Of a stretch of 64,000 bases of DNA, positions 1 to 9,022 are shown piece after piece; the stretch's first letter is position 1, and each line of letters begins with the position of its first letter. Location of the stretch: NCBI RefSeq assembly GCF_000576305.1, contig NZ_BAVZ01000011.1:1-64000 (forward strand). The letters run 5' to 3'. The notes under the pieces were generated by a model that was not told where the DNA came from, did no database searches, and was given only the letters and a program-made list of their open reading frames with translations. The DNA is from Paenibacillus pini JCM 16418 (GTDB lineage Bacteria; Bacillota; Bacilli; Paenibacillales; Paenibacillaceae). Position numbers and translations under genes: made by a program.

Positions 1-131
1 AATTATGATATATTAAGACGGAGAGGTAATCAAATCTGATTTTTAGATCGATATCTTTCATTTTATAAAAACGATGTTCAAATTTTTGAAAGTTAACAGA
101 ATGAATACATGATACTTGAGGAGGCTAATGG

Positions 132-434
132 ATGCAGTTATTACCACGCGAGATAGACAAACTATTGATCGTCGTTGCTGCTGATCTTGCAAGACGTAGA
201 AAAGAAAGAGGACTTAAACTGAACCATCCTGAAGCGATTGCATATATAACTTATGAAGTTTTGGAAGGTGCGCGGGATGGAAGAACGGTTGCTGAATTGA
301 TGGAATTTGGTGCAACCATTTTGTCACGTGAAGATGTGATGGAGGGTATTCCTGAGATGATTCATGATATCCAGGTCGAAGCCACTTTTCCTGATGGGAC
401 AAAACTTGTGACGGTACATAGTCCAATTAGATAA
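132..434 (+). CDS. ureA: Urease subunit gamma
   Basis: Smallest structural subunit of nickel urease, which hydrolyses urea to ammonia and carbamate in the cytoplasm. The 100-residue product has the full family length and the usual gamma-subunit features: N-terminal [10 protein letters not shown], then [10 protein letters not shown] and the GRTVAELM segment. The ATG follows a GAGGAGG ribosome binding site at 118-124. It is the first gene of ureABCEFGD. About 130 bases lie upstream in the window, in which I see no convincing operator. Identification is by sequence and by the complete operon behind it. Confidence 0.97.
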   Translation: MQLLPREIDKLLIVVAADLARRRKERGLKLNHPEAIAYITYEVLEGARDGRTVAELMEFGATILSREDVMEGIPEMIHDIQVEATFPDGTKLVTVHSPIR

Positions 435-461
435 GTATGAAATGATAGGAGGAAGATTCTA

Positions 462-782
462 ATGATACCTGGTGAAGTTTTTTTGAATAAAGAAGATATT
501 ATATGTAATGTTGGAAGACTTGCATCGAAACTTACAGTGATTAATACCGGGGATCGGCCAATTCAAGTAGGTTCTCACTTTCACTTTTATGAAGTCAATG
601 AAGCCCTCCAATTCAATCGAGAAGATAGTTTCGGGAGGCATTTGAATATTCCGGCAGGAGCAGCGGTTCGTTTTGAACCAGGTGATCAAAAAGAAGTGGA
701 ATTGGTTTGTTTTGCAGGGGAACGACGTGTTTATGGTTTCAACAATAAAACGGATGGATCAGTTGAAAGTGGGTGCCAATAA
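462..782 (+). CDS. ureB: Urease subunit beta
   Basis: Second structural subunit of urease (106 residues, normal length). It opens MIPGEVF, and contains [19 protein letters not shown] and the GFNNKTDG tail typical of UreB. An AGGAGG ribosome binding site lies at 450-455. Its TAA stop (780-782) overlaps the ureC ATG by one base, so the subunits are probably translationally coupled. It packs against UreA and UreC in the (alpha-beta-gamma)3 enzyme. Confidence 0.97.
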   Translation: MIPGEVFLNKEDIICNVGRLASKLTVINTGDRPIQVGSHFHFYEVNEALQFNREDSFGRHLNIPAGAAVRFEPGDQKEVELVCFAGERRVYGFNNKTDGSVESGCQ

Positions 783-2494
783 TGAGTTTCAGAATGCCTA
801 GAACACAATACTCGCAAATGTACGGACCAACAACAGGGGATTCAATACGTTTGGCAGATACTGATTTAATCATCCAGATTGAGAAAGATTACACATCGTA
901 TGGTGATGAAGTTGTTTTTGGCGGCGGAAAGGTGATTCGTGATGGGATGGGTCAACATCCGCTTGCGACCCGAGGAGATGGAGTCCCAGATGTGGTCATT
1001 ACGAATGCGATTATTTTGGATTATACCGGGATTTTCAAAGCCGATATTGGAATACGGGATGGAAAAATTGCGGGAATCGGAAAAGCTGGCAATCCATTAG
1101 TAATGGATAATGTAGATATCATCATTGGGACTTCTACGGAGATTATCGCAGGTGAAGGTATGATCGTAACGGCCGGCGGTATTGATACTCATGTGCACTT
1201 TATTAACCCTGCTCAAATTGAGACGGCTTTATCTTCTGGACTTACAACGCTAATCGGAGGTGGTACGGGACCAGCTGCTGGCTCCAAAGCTACAACCGTT
1301 ACCCCTGGTGAATGGAATATCCATCGCATGTTAGAGGCAGCGGAGGGCATGCCAATTAACGTAGGCTTTACTGGGAAAGGACAAGCTGCAACGGAAGAAC
1401 CGCTTGCTGAGCAAGTTAGGGCTGGGGCGATTGGACTGAAGGTCCATGAAGACTGGGGAGCTACAGCATCGGCGCTCGATCATGCATTAAGTGTAGCGGA
1501 TAAGTATGATGTGCAAGTAGCGGTTCATGCGGATACCTTGAATGAAGGTGGTTTCATGGAGAATACGATGGCTGCTATTAAAGACCGGGTTATCCATATG
1601 TATCATACGGAAGGTGCAGGCGGGGGACATGCTCCAGATTTGATCAAATCTGCTAGCTATATGAATGTTCTTCCATCATCTACAAACCCGACATTGCCAT
1701 ATACGGTGAATACGATTGATGAACATTTAGACATGCTGATGGTGTGTCACCATTTGAATCCATCAATTCCAGAGGATCTCGCATTTGCAGACTCACGCAT
1801 CAGACGTGAAACCATTGCGGCGGAGGATATTCTTCAAGATATGGGTGTCTTTAGTATGGTTAGCTCGGATGCTCAGGCCATGGGTCGAATTGGCGAAGTC
1901 ATTCTGCGAACATGGCAGACCGCTGACAAAATGAAAAAACAACGAGGAACGATGCAAGGTGATAGCGAGCTTTCGGATAATCATCGTGCAAAGCGTTATG
2001 TTGCCAAATATACCATTAATCCAGCTATCACGCATGGGATTTCTGAGTATGTAGGTTCGATTGAGATCGGTAAAATGGCTGACCTTGTTATTTGGTCCCC
2101 TGCTTTTTTTGGTGTGAAACCCGAAATGATTCTTAAAAATGGCATGGTTGTTCAAAGTTTGATGGGGGATGCCAATGCATCGATCCCAACACCTCAACCC
2201 GTTATTTATCGTCCTATGTATGCTCAATATGGGAAGGCTCTTTCTAGAACCTCAGCTACTTTTATTTCGCAATCAGCCTTTGATAACAAAGTTCACGAAC
2301 AATTAGGTTTGGAGAAAATTATTCTTCCGGTCCGTGGCATTAGAAATTTAACAAAAAAAGATATGAAACTAAATTTCGAAACACCAGAGATTACGGTTGA
2401 CCCGCAAACCTACGAAGTAAGAGTGAACGGGGAATTAATTACTTGTGATCCTGTAGATACAGTACCGATGGGGCAACGCTATTTCTTATTTTGA
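782..2494 (+). CDS. ureC: Urease subunit alpha (catalytic)
   Basis: Catalytic subunit carrying the di-nickel centre. I chose ATG 782 ([20 protein letters not shown]), giving 570 residues, the usual Bacillus-type length; a GTG at 773 in the same frame would add only three residues inside ureB. Metal and catalytic motifs are intact: THVHFI (two His), GLKVHEDWG (the Lys that is carbamylated), [20 protein letters not shown], the flap Cys-His in MVCHHLNP, and the SSDAQAMGR Asp. No truncation is seen, so the enzyme should be functional given nickel and the accessory proteins encoded next. Confidence 0.98.
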   Translation: MSFRMPRTQYSQMYGPTTGDSIRLADTDLIIQIEKDYTSYGDEVVFGGGKVIRDGMGQHPLATRGDGVPDVVITNAIILDYTGIFKADIGIRDGKIAGIGKAGNPLVMDNVDIIIGTSTEIIAGEGMIVTAGGIDTHVHFINPAQIETALSSGLTTLIGGGTGPAAGSKATTVTPGEWNIHRMLEAAEGMPINVGFTGKGQAATEEPLAEQVRAGAIGLKVHEDWGATASALDHALSVADKYDVQVAVHADTLNEGGFMENTMAAIKDRVIHMYHTEGAGGGHAPDLIKSASYMNVLPSSTNPTLPYTVNTIDEHLDMLMVCHHLNPSIPEDLAFADSRIRRETIAAEDILQDMGVFSMVSSDAQAMGRIGEVILRTWQTADKMKKQRGTMQGDSELSDNHRAKRYVAKYTINPAITHGISEYVGSIEIGKMADLVIWSPAFFGVKPEMILKNGMVVQSLMGDANASIPTPQPVIYRPMYAQYGKALSRTSATFISQSAFDNKVHEQLGLEKIILPVRGIRNLTKKDMKLNFETPEITVDPQTYEVRVNGELITCDPVDTVPMGQRYFLF

Positions 2495-2504
2495 GGTGAA
2501 AACA

Positions 2505-2960
2505 TTGATTATAGAAAAAATTGTAACGAATATTGAAAGCTTAGATAAAGATGAAGTAGGAACTCGACATATAGAAAAGATTTATCTGGAAAGCGCTGAT
2601 TTGGTGAAGCGAATCCAAAGAGTTACAACGGATCACGGGAAAGAAATCGGTATTCGTCTAAAAGATCAGCGTGACCTTGTGGCGGGAGACATTCTATTCA
2701 TGGATGATACAAATATCATTATGATTGATGTCCTCTCTGATGACTTAATCGTAATCAGTCCACGCAGCTTGAAGGAAATGGGAACGATCGCCCACCAACT
2801 GGGAAATCGCCATCTTCCTGCCCAATTTGAAGACAATGAAATGCTTGTTCAGTACGATTATCTTGTTGAAGAATTACTGAACCAACTTGAAATTCCTTAT
2901 AAACGGGAAGAAAGGAAAGTAAAACAAGCATTCCGTCACATCGGCCACAGCCATGGATAA
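2505..2960 (+). CDS. ureE: Urease accessory protein UreE (nickel metallochaperone)
   Basis: Nickel chaperone that delivers metal to the UreDFG-apourease complex. TTG 2505 is preferred because GAGGTG (2494-2498) is well placed for it; GTG 2496 in the same frame overlaps that site and would add three residues. About 151 residues, with an N-terminal beta domain ([30 protein letters not shown]) and a metal-binding ferredoxin-like C-terminal half. The last residues are His-rich (HIGHSHG), typical of the nickel-binding tail. The 3' end overlaps ureF by 8 bases. Confidence 0.94.
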   Translation: MIIEKIVTNIESLDKDEVGTRHIEKIYLESADLVKRIQRVTTDHGKEIGIRLKDQRDLVAGDILFMDDTNIIMIDVLSDDLIVISPRSLKEMGTIAHQLGNRHLPAQFEDNEMLVQYDYLVEELLNQLEIPYKREERKVKQAFRHIGHSHG

Positions 2961-3639
2961 AAATACTCTTTCATTATTCCAACTGTGCGATTCAAACTTC
3001 CCAACAGGAGCATTTAGTCATTCCTATGGTCTTGAAAGCTATATTCAAGAAGATCAAGTGCATGATCAAGCGACATTATCAGAATGGATTGATGTGTATA
3101 TAAATGAGCAGCTTGTCCATTCTGATGGGCTTGCTTCTCGTCTTGTATATGATGCACTGCAGGAAGGGAATCTGGAAACGGTATGGAAGCTGGACCGTAT
3201 GCTAACCGTTCAAAATCTACCTCGTGAAACAAGAGAAGGTACACAAAAAATGGGCGATCGGATGTTAAATCTAGTGGAATCGTTGTATGACGTTCCAGTT
3301 CTCTCCATATATAGGGAACGGATCAATAAAAAGCTAAGTTTTGGACATCCAGCGATTGTTTTTACGATGATCGGACATCATCTTGGAGTCTCAAAATCGA
3401 CCACTATTTTATATTATTTGTATTCTGTTATTTCTAGTCTTGTGCAAAATGCAGTACGAGCCATACCATTAGGCCAAACGGCTGGGCAGAGAACGATCCA
3501 ACAATGTCAGGGCGTATTAGTAGAGGCCACGGAAAAAATTCTGAATCTGGATGAAGAGGAATTTGGAATTATTTCACCAGGTCTGGAATTATCACAAATG
3601 CAACATGAACGTGTAAATATTCGAATTTTTATGTCTTAA
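2953..3639 (+). CDS. ureF: Urease accessory protein UreF
   Basis: 228-residue, mostly helical accessory protein that joins UreD and UreG on apourease and controls the GTPase step of nickel insertion. Family features are the N-terminal [21 protein letters not shown] segment (shown here only in part: [14 protein letters not shown]) and [14 protein letters not shown] near the C terminus. It starts within the end of ureE (8-base overlap), indicating coupled translation. Full length, no anomalies. Confidence 0.95.
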   Translation: MDKNTLSLFQLCDSNFPTGAFSHSYGLESYIQEDQVHDQATLSEWIDVYINEQLVHSDGLASRLVYDALQEGNLETVWKLDRMLTVQNLPRETREGTQKMGDRMLNLVESLYDVPVLSIYRERINKKLSFGHPAIVFTMIGHHLGVSKSTTILYYLYSVISSLVQNAVRAIPLGQTAGQRTIQQCQGVLVEATEKILNLDEEEFGIISPGLELSQMQHERVNIRIFMS

Positions 3640-3663
3640 TATTAACTAGAGAAAGAAGTGTTT

Positions 3664-4278
3664 ATGATGGAAACGATTAAAATTGGAGTTGGTGGACCTG
3701 TTGGAGCTGGAAAAACGATGCTCGTTGAAAAGTTGACTCGGCACCTAGAGAATGAAATCAGCATGGCAGTCGTCACGAATGATATTTATACCAAAGAAGA
3801 TGCCAAGTTTCTGATGGAAAATGGAGTTTTACCTGTTGATCGTATTATTGGCGTTGAAACAGGTGGATGCCCTCACACTGCTATTCGTGAAGATGCTTCA
3901 ATGAACTTTGCAGCAATCGATGAATTGAAAGAAAAGCACCCCGATGTCGAGCTTATTTTTGTTGAAAGCGGAGGCGATAATCTTGCGGCTACGTTCAGCC
4001 CTGAATTAGTCGACTTCTCGATCTATATTATCGATGTAGCACAAGGAGAGAAAATCCCGCGTAAAGGTGGACAAGGGATGATCAAATCGGATTTATTCAT
4101 CATTAATAAAACAGATCTAGCACCTTATGTTGGGGCAAGCCTTGAAGTCATGGAGTCTGACACGAAGGTTTTTCGTGGAAATAAACCCTTTGTATTTACG
4201 AATTTAAAAGATAATACAGGTCTTGATCAAGTGATTCAATGGCTTAAAGACAACGCATTCTTAAAAGGATTGGAATAA
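3664..4278 (+). CDS. ureG: Urease accessory GTPase UreG
   Basis: SIMIBI-class GTPase that powers carbamylation and nickel insertion into urease. The P-loop GGPVGAGKT is near residue 9, followed by [11 protein letters not shown], the metal-binding Cys-Pro-His of [16 protein letters not shown], the ESGGDN loop and the guanine-specificity NKTD. ATG 3664 or 3667 fit the AGAAAGAAG upstream; GTG 3658 in the same frame sits on that site and is less likely. About 204 residues, normal length. It is followed after one base by ureD. Confidence 0.96.
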   Translation: MMETIKIGVGGPVGAGKTMLVEKLTRHLENEISMAVVTNDIYTKEDAKFLMENGVLPVDRIIGVETGGCPHTAIREDASMNFAAIDELKEKHPDVELIFVESGGDNLAATFSPELVDFSIYIIDVAQGEKIPRKGGQGMIKSDLFIINKTDLAPYVGASLEVMESDTKVFRGNKPFVFTNLKDNTGLDQVIQWLKDNAFLKGLE

Positions 4279-4279
4279 A

Positions 4280-5104
4280 ATGAAGGACTGGACAGGAGTT
4301 CTGCGATTAGAAGCTGAAGAACGGAACGGTAAAACTGTCGCAAAGCGTGTATATTTTCAAGGGGCATTTAAGGTCATGCGTCCCATATACCACGATGATT
4401 CTGGACAAGCATGTTATTATATTTTAAATCCGGGCGGAGGTTACTTAGACGGGGATCGTTATCAAATGAAAATATCATTGAACGAACGTGCTCGGCTAAC
4501 CCTAACTACACAATCGGCAACAAAAATATACAAGACGCCCAATCAACTCGCCTATCATGAAACAGAGATTAACCTCAAGAAGGGCAGTTATTTGGAGTAT
4601 ATTACGGATCCGCTTATTGGTTATCAGGATGCAAGATATAAACAGAAAACAGTCATTAACATGGAGAAGGGTGCTGCATTCCTTTATTCAGATATTATTA
4701 CCTCGGGATGGTCTCCGAATGGGAAACAATTTAGCTATGATTTGCTTCAGTTAATCAATGAAATCTATTTAGATGGTGAACTGGTTGTGTATGATCATAT
4801 TAAATTAGATCCATTACATGTTAATATTACCTCTCTTGGTTTTATGGAAGGTTTTACGCACCTGGGGTCCATGATTGTGGTTGGTGAACAGGTGAATCAT
4901 GATCTTCTTGACCAGTTGTATGAGGCAATTCATGAGGATACAAACGAATATAAAGTTGGTTTATCCCTATTGCCTGTAGCTGGCCTTATTGTTCGAGTCT
5001 TAGCTAACTCAACACAAGTCATCGAAAAAATCCATACAAAATGTCATCATATCATCTATCAACAGTTTTTTAACACAACCCCATCGTTTTTGAGAAAATA
5101 TTAA
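4280..5104 (+). CDS. ureD: Urease accessory protein UreD (UreH)
   Basis: 274-residue scaffold protein of the UreDFG activation complex, called UreH in some species. Recognisable by LNPGGGYLDGDRY, the TTQSATKIYK segment and YLEYITDPLIGYQDA. It is last in the operon and immediately follows ureG (1-base gap), the gene order found in Gram-positive ureABCEFGD operons. A strong terminator follows at 5111-5143, so the operon ends here and the nickel permease is a separate unit. Confidence 0.95.
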   Translation: MKDWTGVLRLEAEERNGKTVAKRVYFQGAFKVMRPIYHDDSGQACYYILNPGGGYLDGDRYQMKISLNERARLTLTTQSATKIYKTPNQLAYHETEINLKKGSYLEYITDPLIGYQDARYKQKTVINMEKGAAFLYSDIITSGWSPNGKQFSYDLLQLINEIYLDGELVVYDHIKLDPLHVNITSLGFMEGFTHLGSMIVVGEQVNHDLLDQLYEAIHEDTNEYKVGLSLLPVAGLIVRVLANSTQVIEKIHTKCHHIIYQQFFNTTPSFLRKY

Positions 5105-5110
5105 TGCCTT

Positions 5111-5143
5111 AAACCCGGCGATCACCATGGTTGCCGGGTTTTT
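5111..5143 (+). terminator. Rho-independent terminator of the urease operon
   Basis: AACCCGGC pairs with GCCGGGTT around a 13-base loop and is followed by a T tract, directly after the ureD stop. Confidence 0.88.
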
Positions 5144-5274
5144 AATGAAAAATTATTTAATGGAAATTAGGAATAAAGGTTACATTTAGAACCGATTATA
5201 GATACACTAAGATCATAATAGAGTTCAGGTCGGTTAGACTTACTACTCAAATGAATATAGGGAATGAATAATGT

Positions 5275-5892
5275 ATGAATACTCTTGGCTATGCGATTCT
5301 AAGTGTACTCGCTAGAAGACCATGTTCTGGATATCAATTATCAACCTACTTAGAGGTATTGTGGCCTGCAAAACATAGTCAAATATATCCTCTTTTAACC
5401 AAAATGGAACAAAAGGGATTTTTGGCATTTGAGCATGTTGAACAAACAGGTAAACCAGATAAAAAAATATTTTCAATAACAGAAGCAGGTAAAGAAGCTC
5501 TAGCATTATGGATGAAGGAATCACCATCGGATCGAATCGTTCGAGATGAATTTCTGATTAAAATGTATTCGATGTGGTTTACGGATGAAGAGAATGCTAA
5601 AAAATTGATTCATGATCGAATTTCTAAATTAAAGCGTAAGGTTTCTTTACGTGAGAAAAAAATAATAAAAGTGGAAAACGAGGGTGCACATCATGCATCT
5701 AAGCATTTTGGACGATATGTACTTCTTAATAGAAGCAATTTTCTAGACAAAGAAGAAATCTCTTGGTGCAATTGGGTTTTGAAATTAATCAGTAATACAA
5801 ACTTCTTCAAATTGGTATTAGGTTTCTTAAGTGCAGGCACTCTCAATCAAATAAATCAAAGTATTAATTTTTTTGGTGAACTTCCCATATAA
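5275..5892 (+). CDS. PadR family transcriptional regulator
   Basis: 205 residues with an N-terminal winged helix typical of PadR: LGYAILSVLARRPCSGYQL, IYPLLTKMEQKGFL and FSITEAGKEAL. The C-terminal half is helical and probably the dimerisation arm (VirR/AphA-like PadR). It lies between urease and the nickel permease, 72 bases upstream of the latter and in the same direction, so it may regulate nickel uptake or urease; that is inference from position only. No sequence feature tells the effector. Confidence 0.85.
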   Translation: MNTLGYAILSVLARRPCSGYQLSTYLEVLWPAKHSQIYPLLTKMEQKGFLAFEHVEQTGKPDKKIFSITEAGKEALALWMKESPSDRIVRDEFLIKMYSMWFTDEENAKKLIHDRISKLKRKVSLREKKIIKVENEGAHHASKHFGRYVLLNRSNFLDKEEISWCNWVLKLISNTNFFKLVLGFLSAGTLNQINQSINFFGELPI

Positions 5893-5964
5893 TCTTAGCT
5901 TTGGCACCAATGGATCATCAACTTCAATTCAAACAAAATGATGACTAGATGAAAGGTAGGAAGA

Positions 5965-6966
5965 ATGAAATTTATTTGGAATCGTTATATGTTGGGTGTT
6001 TTAGTCATTCATATTATTGGGTTTATATCATTATTTATTGTAGTACCCGATCATCCTACTTTTATTGGTATGGGGATTGCGGCATATGTTTTTGGCGTCC
6101 GACACGCATTTGATATAGATCATATTGCTGCGGTAGATAATACAATACGTAAATTAATAGCGCAGAAAAAGGATTCGCGTGGAGTAGGTTTCTTCTTCTC
6201 CTTAGGTCATTCCACAGTTGTTTTTTTGCTAGCCGTATTAACAGCGGTATCTGTAAAATTCGTAGCGAAGTACATGTCCAGTATGCAAGATATAGGCGGC
6301 ATTATTGGTGTTAGCGTATCGGGAGTCTTCCTCGTATTTTTATCTATTCTAAATTTAATGTTATTCGTTCAACTTTGGAAAACGTTCCGTAAGATGAAAG
6401 AAGAGAAAATAACGGAATCGGATTTAGAAAAATTGTTTGAAGCGAAAGGCTTCTTTACAAGGTATTTAAAGCCATTATTTAAGATTGTCACCAAGAGCTG
6501 GCATATATATCCCATTGGATTCTTATTTGGTTTAGGATTCGATACAGCTACAGAAATATCTTTGTTAACGATGTCAGCAGGTGCAGCGAATAATAATTTT
6601 CCTGTTATCGGTATTATTGCACTACCTTTATTATTTGCTGCCGGTATGAGTTTATTTGATACACTAGATGGTCTAATGATGACCAAAAGTTATGCATGGG
6701 CTAATGATAGACCTGTTCGCAAGGTCTACTATAATTTAATTGTAACAGCGATTTCAGTCGTTGCGGCATTAGCAGTGGGAATCGTGGAATTGGCCCAAAT
6801 TACGACGGAAAAACTTCACCTATCGGGTGGATTCTGGGATGTTGTTGCATCCATAGATTTCGGAAATTTAGGTTATTTCTTAGTCGTGGCTTTTTTGCTT
6901 ATCTGGGGTTTATCCGTATTTATATGGAAGTTTTATAAGATTGAAGAGCGCTATACTGTAAAATAA
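5965..6966 (+). CDS. NiCoT family nickel/cobalt permease (NixA/HoxN type)
   Basis: 333-residue polytopic membrane protein importing Ni2+ (or Co2+). The diagnostic transmembrane-II motif is present as RHAFDIDHIAAVDN, and the other NiCoT signatures are LGHSTVVF and GFLFGLGFDTATEI. About eight transmembrane segments can be drawn, with a charged cytoplasmic loop near residues 135-165. Position behind the urease operon makes nickel supply to urease the likely role. An AGGTAGGAAG site precedes the ATG. A strong terminator follows. Confidence 0.93.
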   Translation: MKFIWNRYMLGVLVIHIIGFISLFIVVPDHPTFIGMGIAAYVFGVRHAFDIDHIAAVDNTIRKLIAQKKDSRGVGFFFSLGHSTVVFLLAVLTAVSVKFVAKYMSSMQDIGGIIGVSVSGVFLVFLSILNLMLFVQLWKTFRKMKEEKITESDLEKLFEAKGFFTRYLKPLFKIVTKSWHIYPIGFLFGLGFDTATEISLLTMSAGAANNNFPVIGIIALPLLFAAGMSLFDTLDGLMMTKSYAWANDRPVRKVYYNLIVTAISVVAALAVGIVELAQITTEKLHLSGGFWDVVASIDFGNLGYFLVVAFLLIWGLSVFIWKFYKIEERYTVK

Positions 6967-6977
6967 TATCTTTCCTT

Positions 6978-7019
6978 AAAAGGGACGAAGCGAGTTTTTT
7001 ACTTGCTTTGTCCCTTTTT
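6978..7019 (+). terminator. Terminator after the nickel permease
   Basis: AAAAGGGACGAAGCGAG pairs imperfectly (G-T allowed) with CTTGCTTTGTCCCTTTT, T tract following. Confidence 0.88.
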
Positions 7020-7050
7020 GTTGAAGGCTGAATTTCTTTTTGAATTTCTC

Positions 7051-7076
7051 AAACTTTCTGATACTCCTCAAACGTC
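7051..7076 (+). promoter_or_regulatory. Candidate ECF (SigV-type) promoter
   Basis: CAAACTTT, then 14 bases, then AAACGTCTTA: an AAAC/CGTC pair separated by 18 bases. The same arrangement occurs upstream of sigV at 8441-8466. It lies about 55 bases before the start codon at 7132. AAAC and CGTC are the usual -35 and -10 cores of ECF promoters; assignment to SigV is inference. Confidence 0.65.
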
Positions 7077-7131
7077 TTAGCCATGAGTGTGACAGAAGAC
7101 ACTTATAAAGAGAGATGGAGGATGACGAGAT

Positions 7132-8223
7132 ATGAAAAAGAATACAATGAATCTGCGTAAAATGAGTGCATTAGGAGTAGCAGCAATCATGGGGGTCAGC
7201 GCAGTTATTTTGCCAGTCCATGCTACTGTTTCTGCGCAATCTGCACCGATCATTTCAGCAAATGTACAGAACATAGCTCCTTCGCTAATCGGTGTTAAAG
7301 TACAAGAAAAGATGCTGAGCACAACAAGTAAATACCTGAATACGAATATCAAAGTGCCACAGCTGATGGGAATGGTGGATACAAAATATCAAAAAGAGTT
7401 GAATGACATCATTCTTTCCCATGCAGAAAAAGATTTGGCACAATGGGAGAAGGATGCTGCTGAAACAGCCAAAAAAGCACAAGCGAATCATCAGGATTTC
7501 CATCCATATGAACTCTATATCAGTTACAACTTGAAATCTGATGGAACTGGAAGTCCAAGAGGAGTTGTTTCCATTGAGGTGATCACCGAAGGCTCGGAAG
7601 GCGGCACAAGCATGCCTAGAATTGATACCTATAACGTAAAGAATACGTCCTCGGCTGAAAGAGTTACACTATCTGATTTACTTGGTGAAAACTATAAAAA
7701 GAAGCTTGATGCAGACATTCTTACAAAGATGAAGAATGAGCCCGAGAAATATTTCTTTGAAGAGTACAAAGGAACTTCGGAAGAGCAAACGTTTTATATG
7801 GAAAGAGGTAATTTGGTCATTATTTTTCCTAAATATAGTATTGCCCCGGGCTATGTAGGTTCACCGGAATTCCGTTTCAATTTGAATGAATACCCTACAA
7901 TGAGCAACAAACCGGAAGGCGTAGCTATGCTTCATTTGAACAAAGTAGCCAAATATACGAATAAAAAAGGCATGTTAATGGTCTCATTACGTGATGTGGC
8001 TAATCAACTAAATTACGAAGTAAACTGGAACCAACGTACTAAAACGGCTGATATAAAGAAGGGCGCCCAATGGACGAGTGTTACTCTTGGCAAGGATTCA
8101 TATTTCTTTGCGAAAATGGCACCTAAAGCATTAGGTTCTGCTCCTGTTCTGCAACATAATAAGGTGTATGTGCCTGTCACATTTGTGTCTCAAATACTGC
8201 GGATTCCTGTTCAATCCTTATAA
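7132..8223 (+). CDS. Exported DUF3298 (RsiV-like) protein with copper-amine-oxidase stalk domain
   Basis: 363 residues. An N-terminal signal peptide (about residues 1-35, ending near ATVSAQSA) is followed by a region like the extracellular part of RsiV: LNDIILSHAEKD, HPYELYISY, LVIIFPKYSIAPGYVGSPEF (DUF4163/DUF3298). The last 100 residues read like a copper-amine-oxidase N-terminal 'stalk' domain (LMVSLRDVANQLNYEVNW, KVYVPVTFVSQIL). RsiV of B. subtilis binds lysozyme through this domain, so a soluble relative could bind lysozyme or wall material; this is inference. It is a single-gene unit with its own terminator and shares a promoter motif with the sigV gene 1.3 kb downstream. Confidence 0.85.
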   Translation: MKKNTMNLRKMSALGVAAIMGVSAVILPVHATVSAQSAPIISANVQNIAPSLIGVKVQEKMLSTTSKYLNTNIKVPQLMGMVDTKYQKELNDIILSHAEKDLAQWEKDAAETAKKAQANHQDFHPYELYISYNLKSDGTGSPRGVVSIEVITEGSEGGTSMPRIDTYNVKNTSSAERVTLSDLLGENYKKKLDADILTKMKNEPEKYFFEEYKGTSEEQTFYMERGNLVIIFPKYSIAPGYVGSPEFRFNLNEYPTMSNKPEGVAMLHLNKVAKYTNKKGMLMVSLRDVANQLNYEVNWNQRTKTADIKKGAQWTSVTLGKDSYFFAKMAPKALGSAPVLQHNKVYVPVTFVSQILRIPVQSL

Positions 8224-8263
8224 ATATAAGACAACTTGTAATTATAGATTCTAATTAGACATC

Positions 8264-8298
8264 GCATCCCGCTGAGCTGTCAGTGTGGATGCTTTTTT
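8264..8298 (+). terminator. Terminator after the DUF3298/stalk gene
   Basis: GCATCC pairs with GGATGC across a 17-base loop containing a minor inner stem; six Ts follow. Confidence 0.75.
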
Positions 8299-8440
8299 CA
8301 TGAAATACAATCCGTTTTTTCATAAGTAAATCTTAATCTCAAAAGTTTCCAGTGATTTGGTAAATATATCGAGAGTAAACTGATATTCAGCAGGTGCAAG
8401 AGGACGGATAATTTCTGAGTTAACAAATTATGAAACGACC

Positions 8441-8466
8441 AAACTTTTTTAGACACTCTAAACGTC
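8441..8466 (+). promoter_or_regulatory. Candidate autoregulatory ECF promoter of sigV
   Basis: CAAACTTT, 14 bases, AAACGTCTTA, the same spacing (18 between AAAC and CGTC) and nearly the same cores as at 7051-7076. ECF sigma factors commonly transcribe their own genes, so this is the probable SigV target site. It ends 48 bases before the sigV ATG. Confidence 0.7.
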
Positions 8467-8514
8467 TTATTCCTGTACAACACTAGTTTACAAACAGAGA
8501 AGGATAAACCGACC

Positions 8515-9021
8515 ATGTTAAATAGGAAAAGCGAAAAATTACTAATGCGATGTATAACAGAGCATCAAGAGAATGTGTACAGGCTTGCTTTTAGCTACGT
8601 CAAGAATAAAGAAGATGCGCTTGATGTCGTGCAAGAAGCTATTTATAAAGCAATGACCCATATTGAACGATTAAAAGATGCTGATGCCGTAAAAAGTTGG
8701 TTTTACCGAATTGTCGTGAATACAGCACTTGATTTCTTACGCAGAAACAAAAAGGTAGATACGATGGATCATGAAATGATAGATATTCTCAGTACAGGAG
8801 CAGAAGATTTGTATTCGGATATCGACCTACAAAGAACGCTTAATGATTTACCTATCAAATACCGAAGCGTAATTATACTAAGATACTTTGAAGATTTAAA
8901 AATAAATGAAGTGGCAGAAGTGCTGAACGAGAACACCAATACGATAAAAACGAGGCTGTACCAGGCGCTTCAGTTATTGCGAATGAACATGTTGGATGAA
9001 CCCCCAAAGGAGATCAAGTAA
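8515..9021 (+). CDS. sigV: ECF RNA polymerase sigma factor, SigV type
   Basis: 168 residues with sigma region 2 (YRLAFSYVKNKEDALDVVQEA, then SWFYRIVVNTALDFLRR) and region 4 (LPIKYRSVIILRYFEDLKINEVAEVL and NTIKTRLYQALQLLR). It resembles B. subtilis SigV closely over its length (my recollection of that sequence), and its partner downstream has the RsiV-type DUF3298 domain. SigV controls lysozyme resistance in Bacillus and Enterococcus. AGAAGGA precedes the ATG. Both regions are intact. Probably autoregulated from 8441-8466. Confidence 0.9.
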   Translation: MLNRKSEKLLMRCITEHQENVYRLAFSYVKNKEDALDVVQEAIYKAMTHIERLKDADAVKSWFYRIVVNTALDFLRRNKKVDTMDHEMIDILSTGAEDLYSDIDLQRTLNDLPIKYRSVIILRYFEDLKINEVAEVLNENTNTIKTRLYQALQLLRMNMLDEPPKEIK

Positions 9022-9022
9022 G

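Noticed and set aside
1..131. TnrA/GlnR-type nitrogen operator before ureA
   Set aside because: TGTTC...AACA is present but lacks the A at the required position of TGTNAN7TNACA.
1793..2227. 144-codon minus-strand frame inside ureC
   Set aside because: Antisense shadow of a clearly conserved gene; low-complexity, no start signals.
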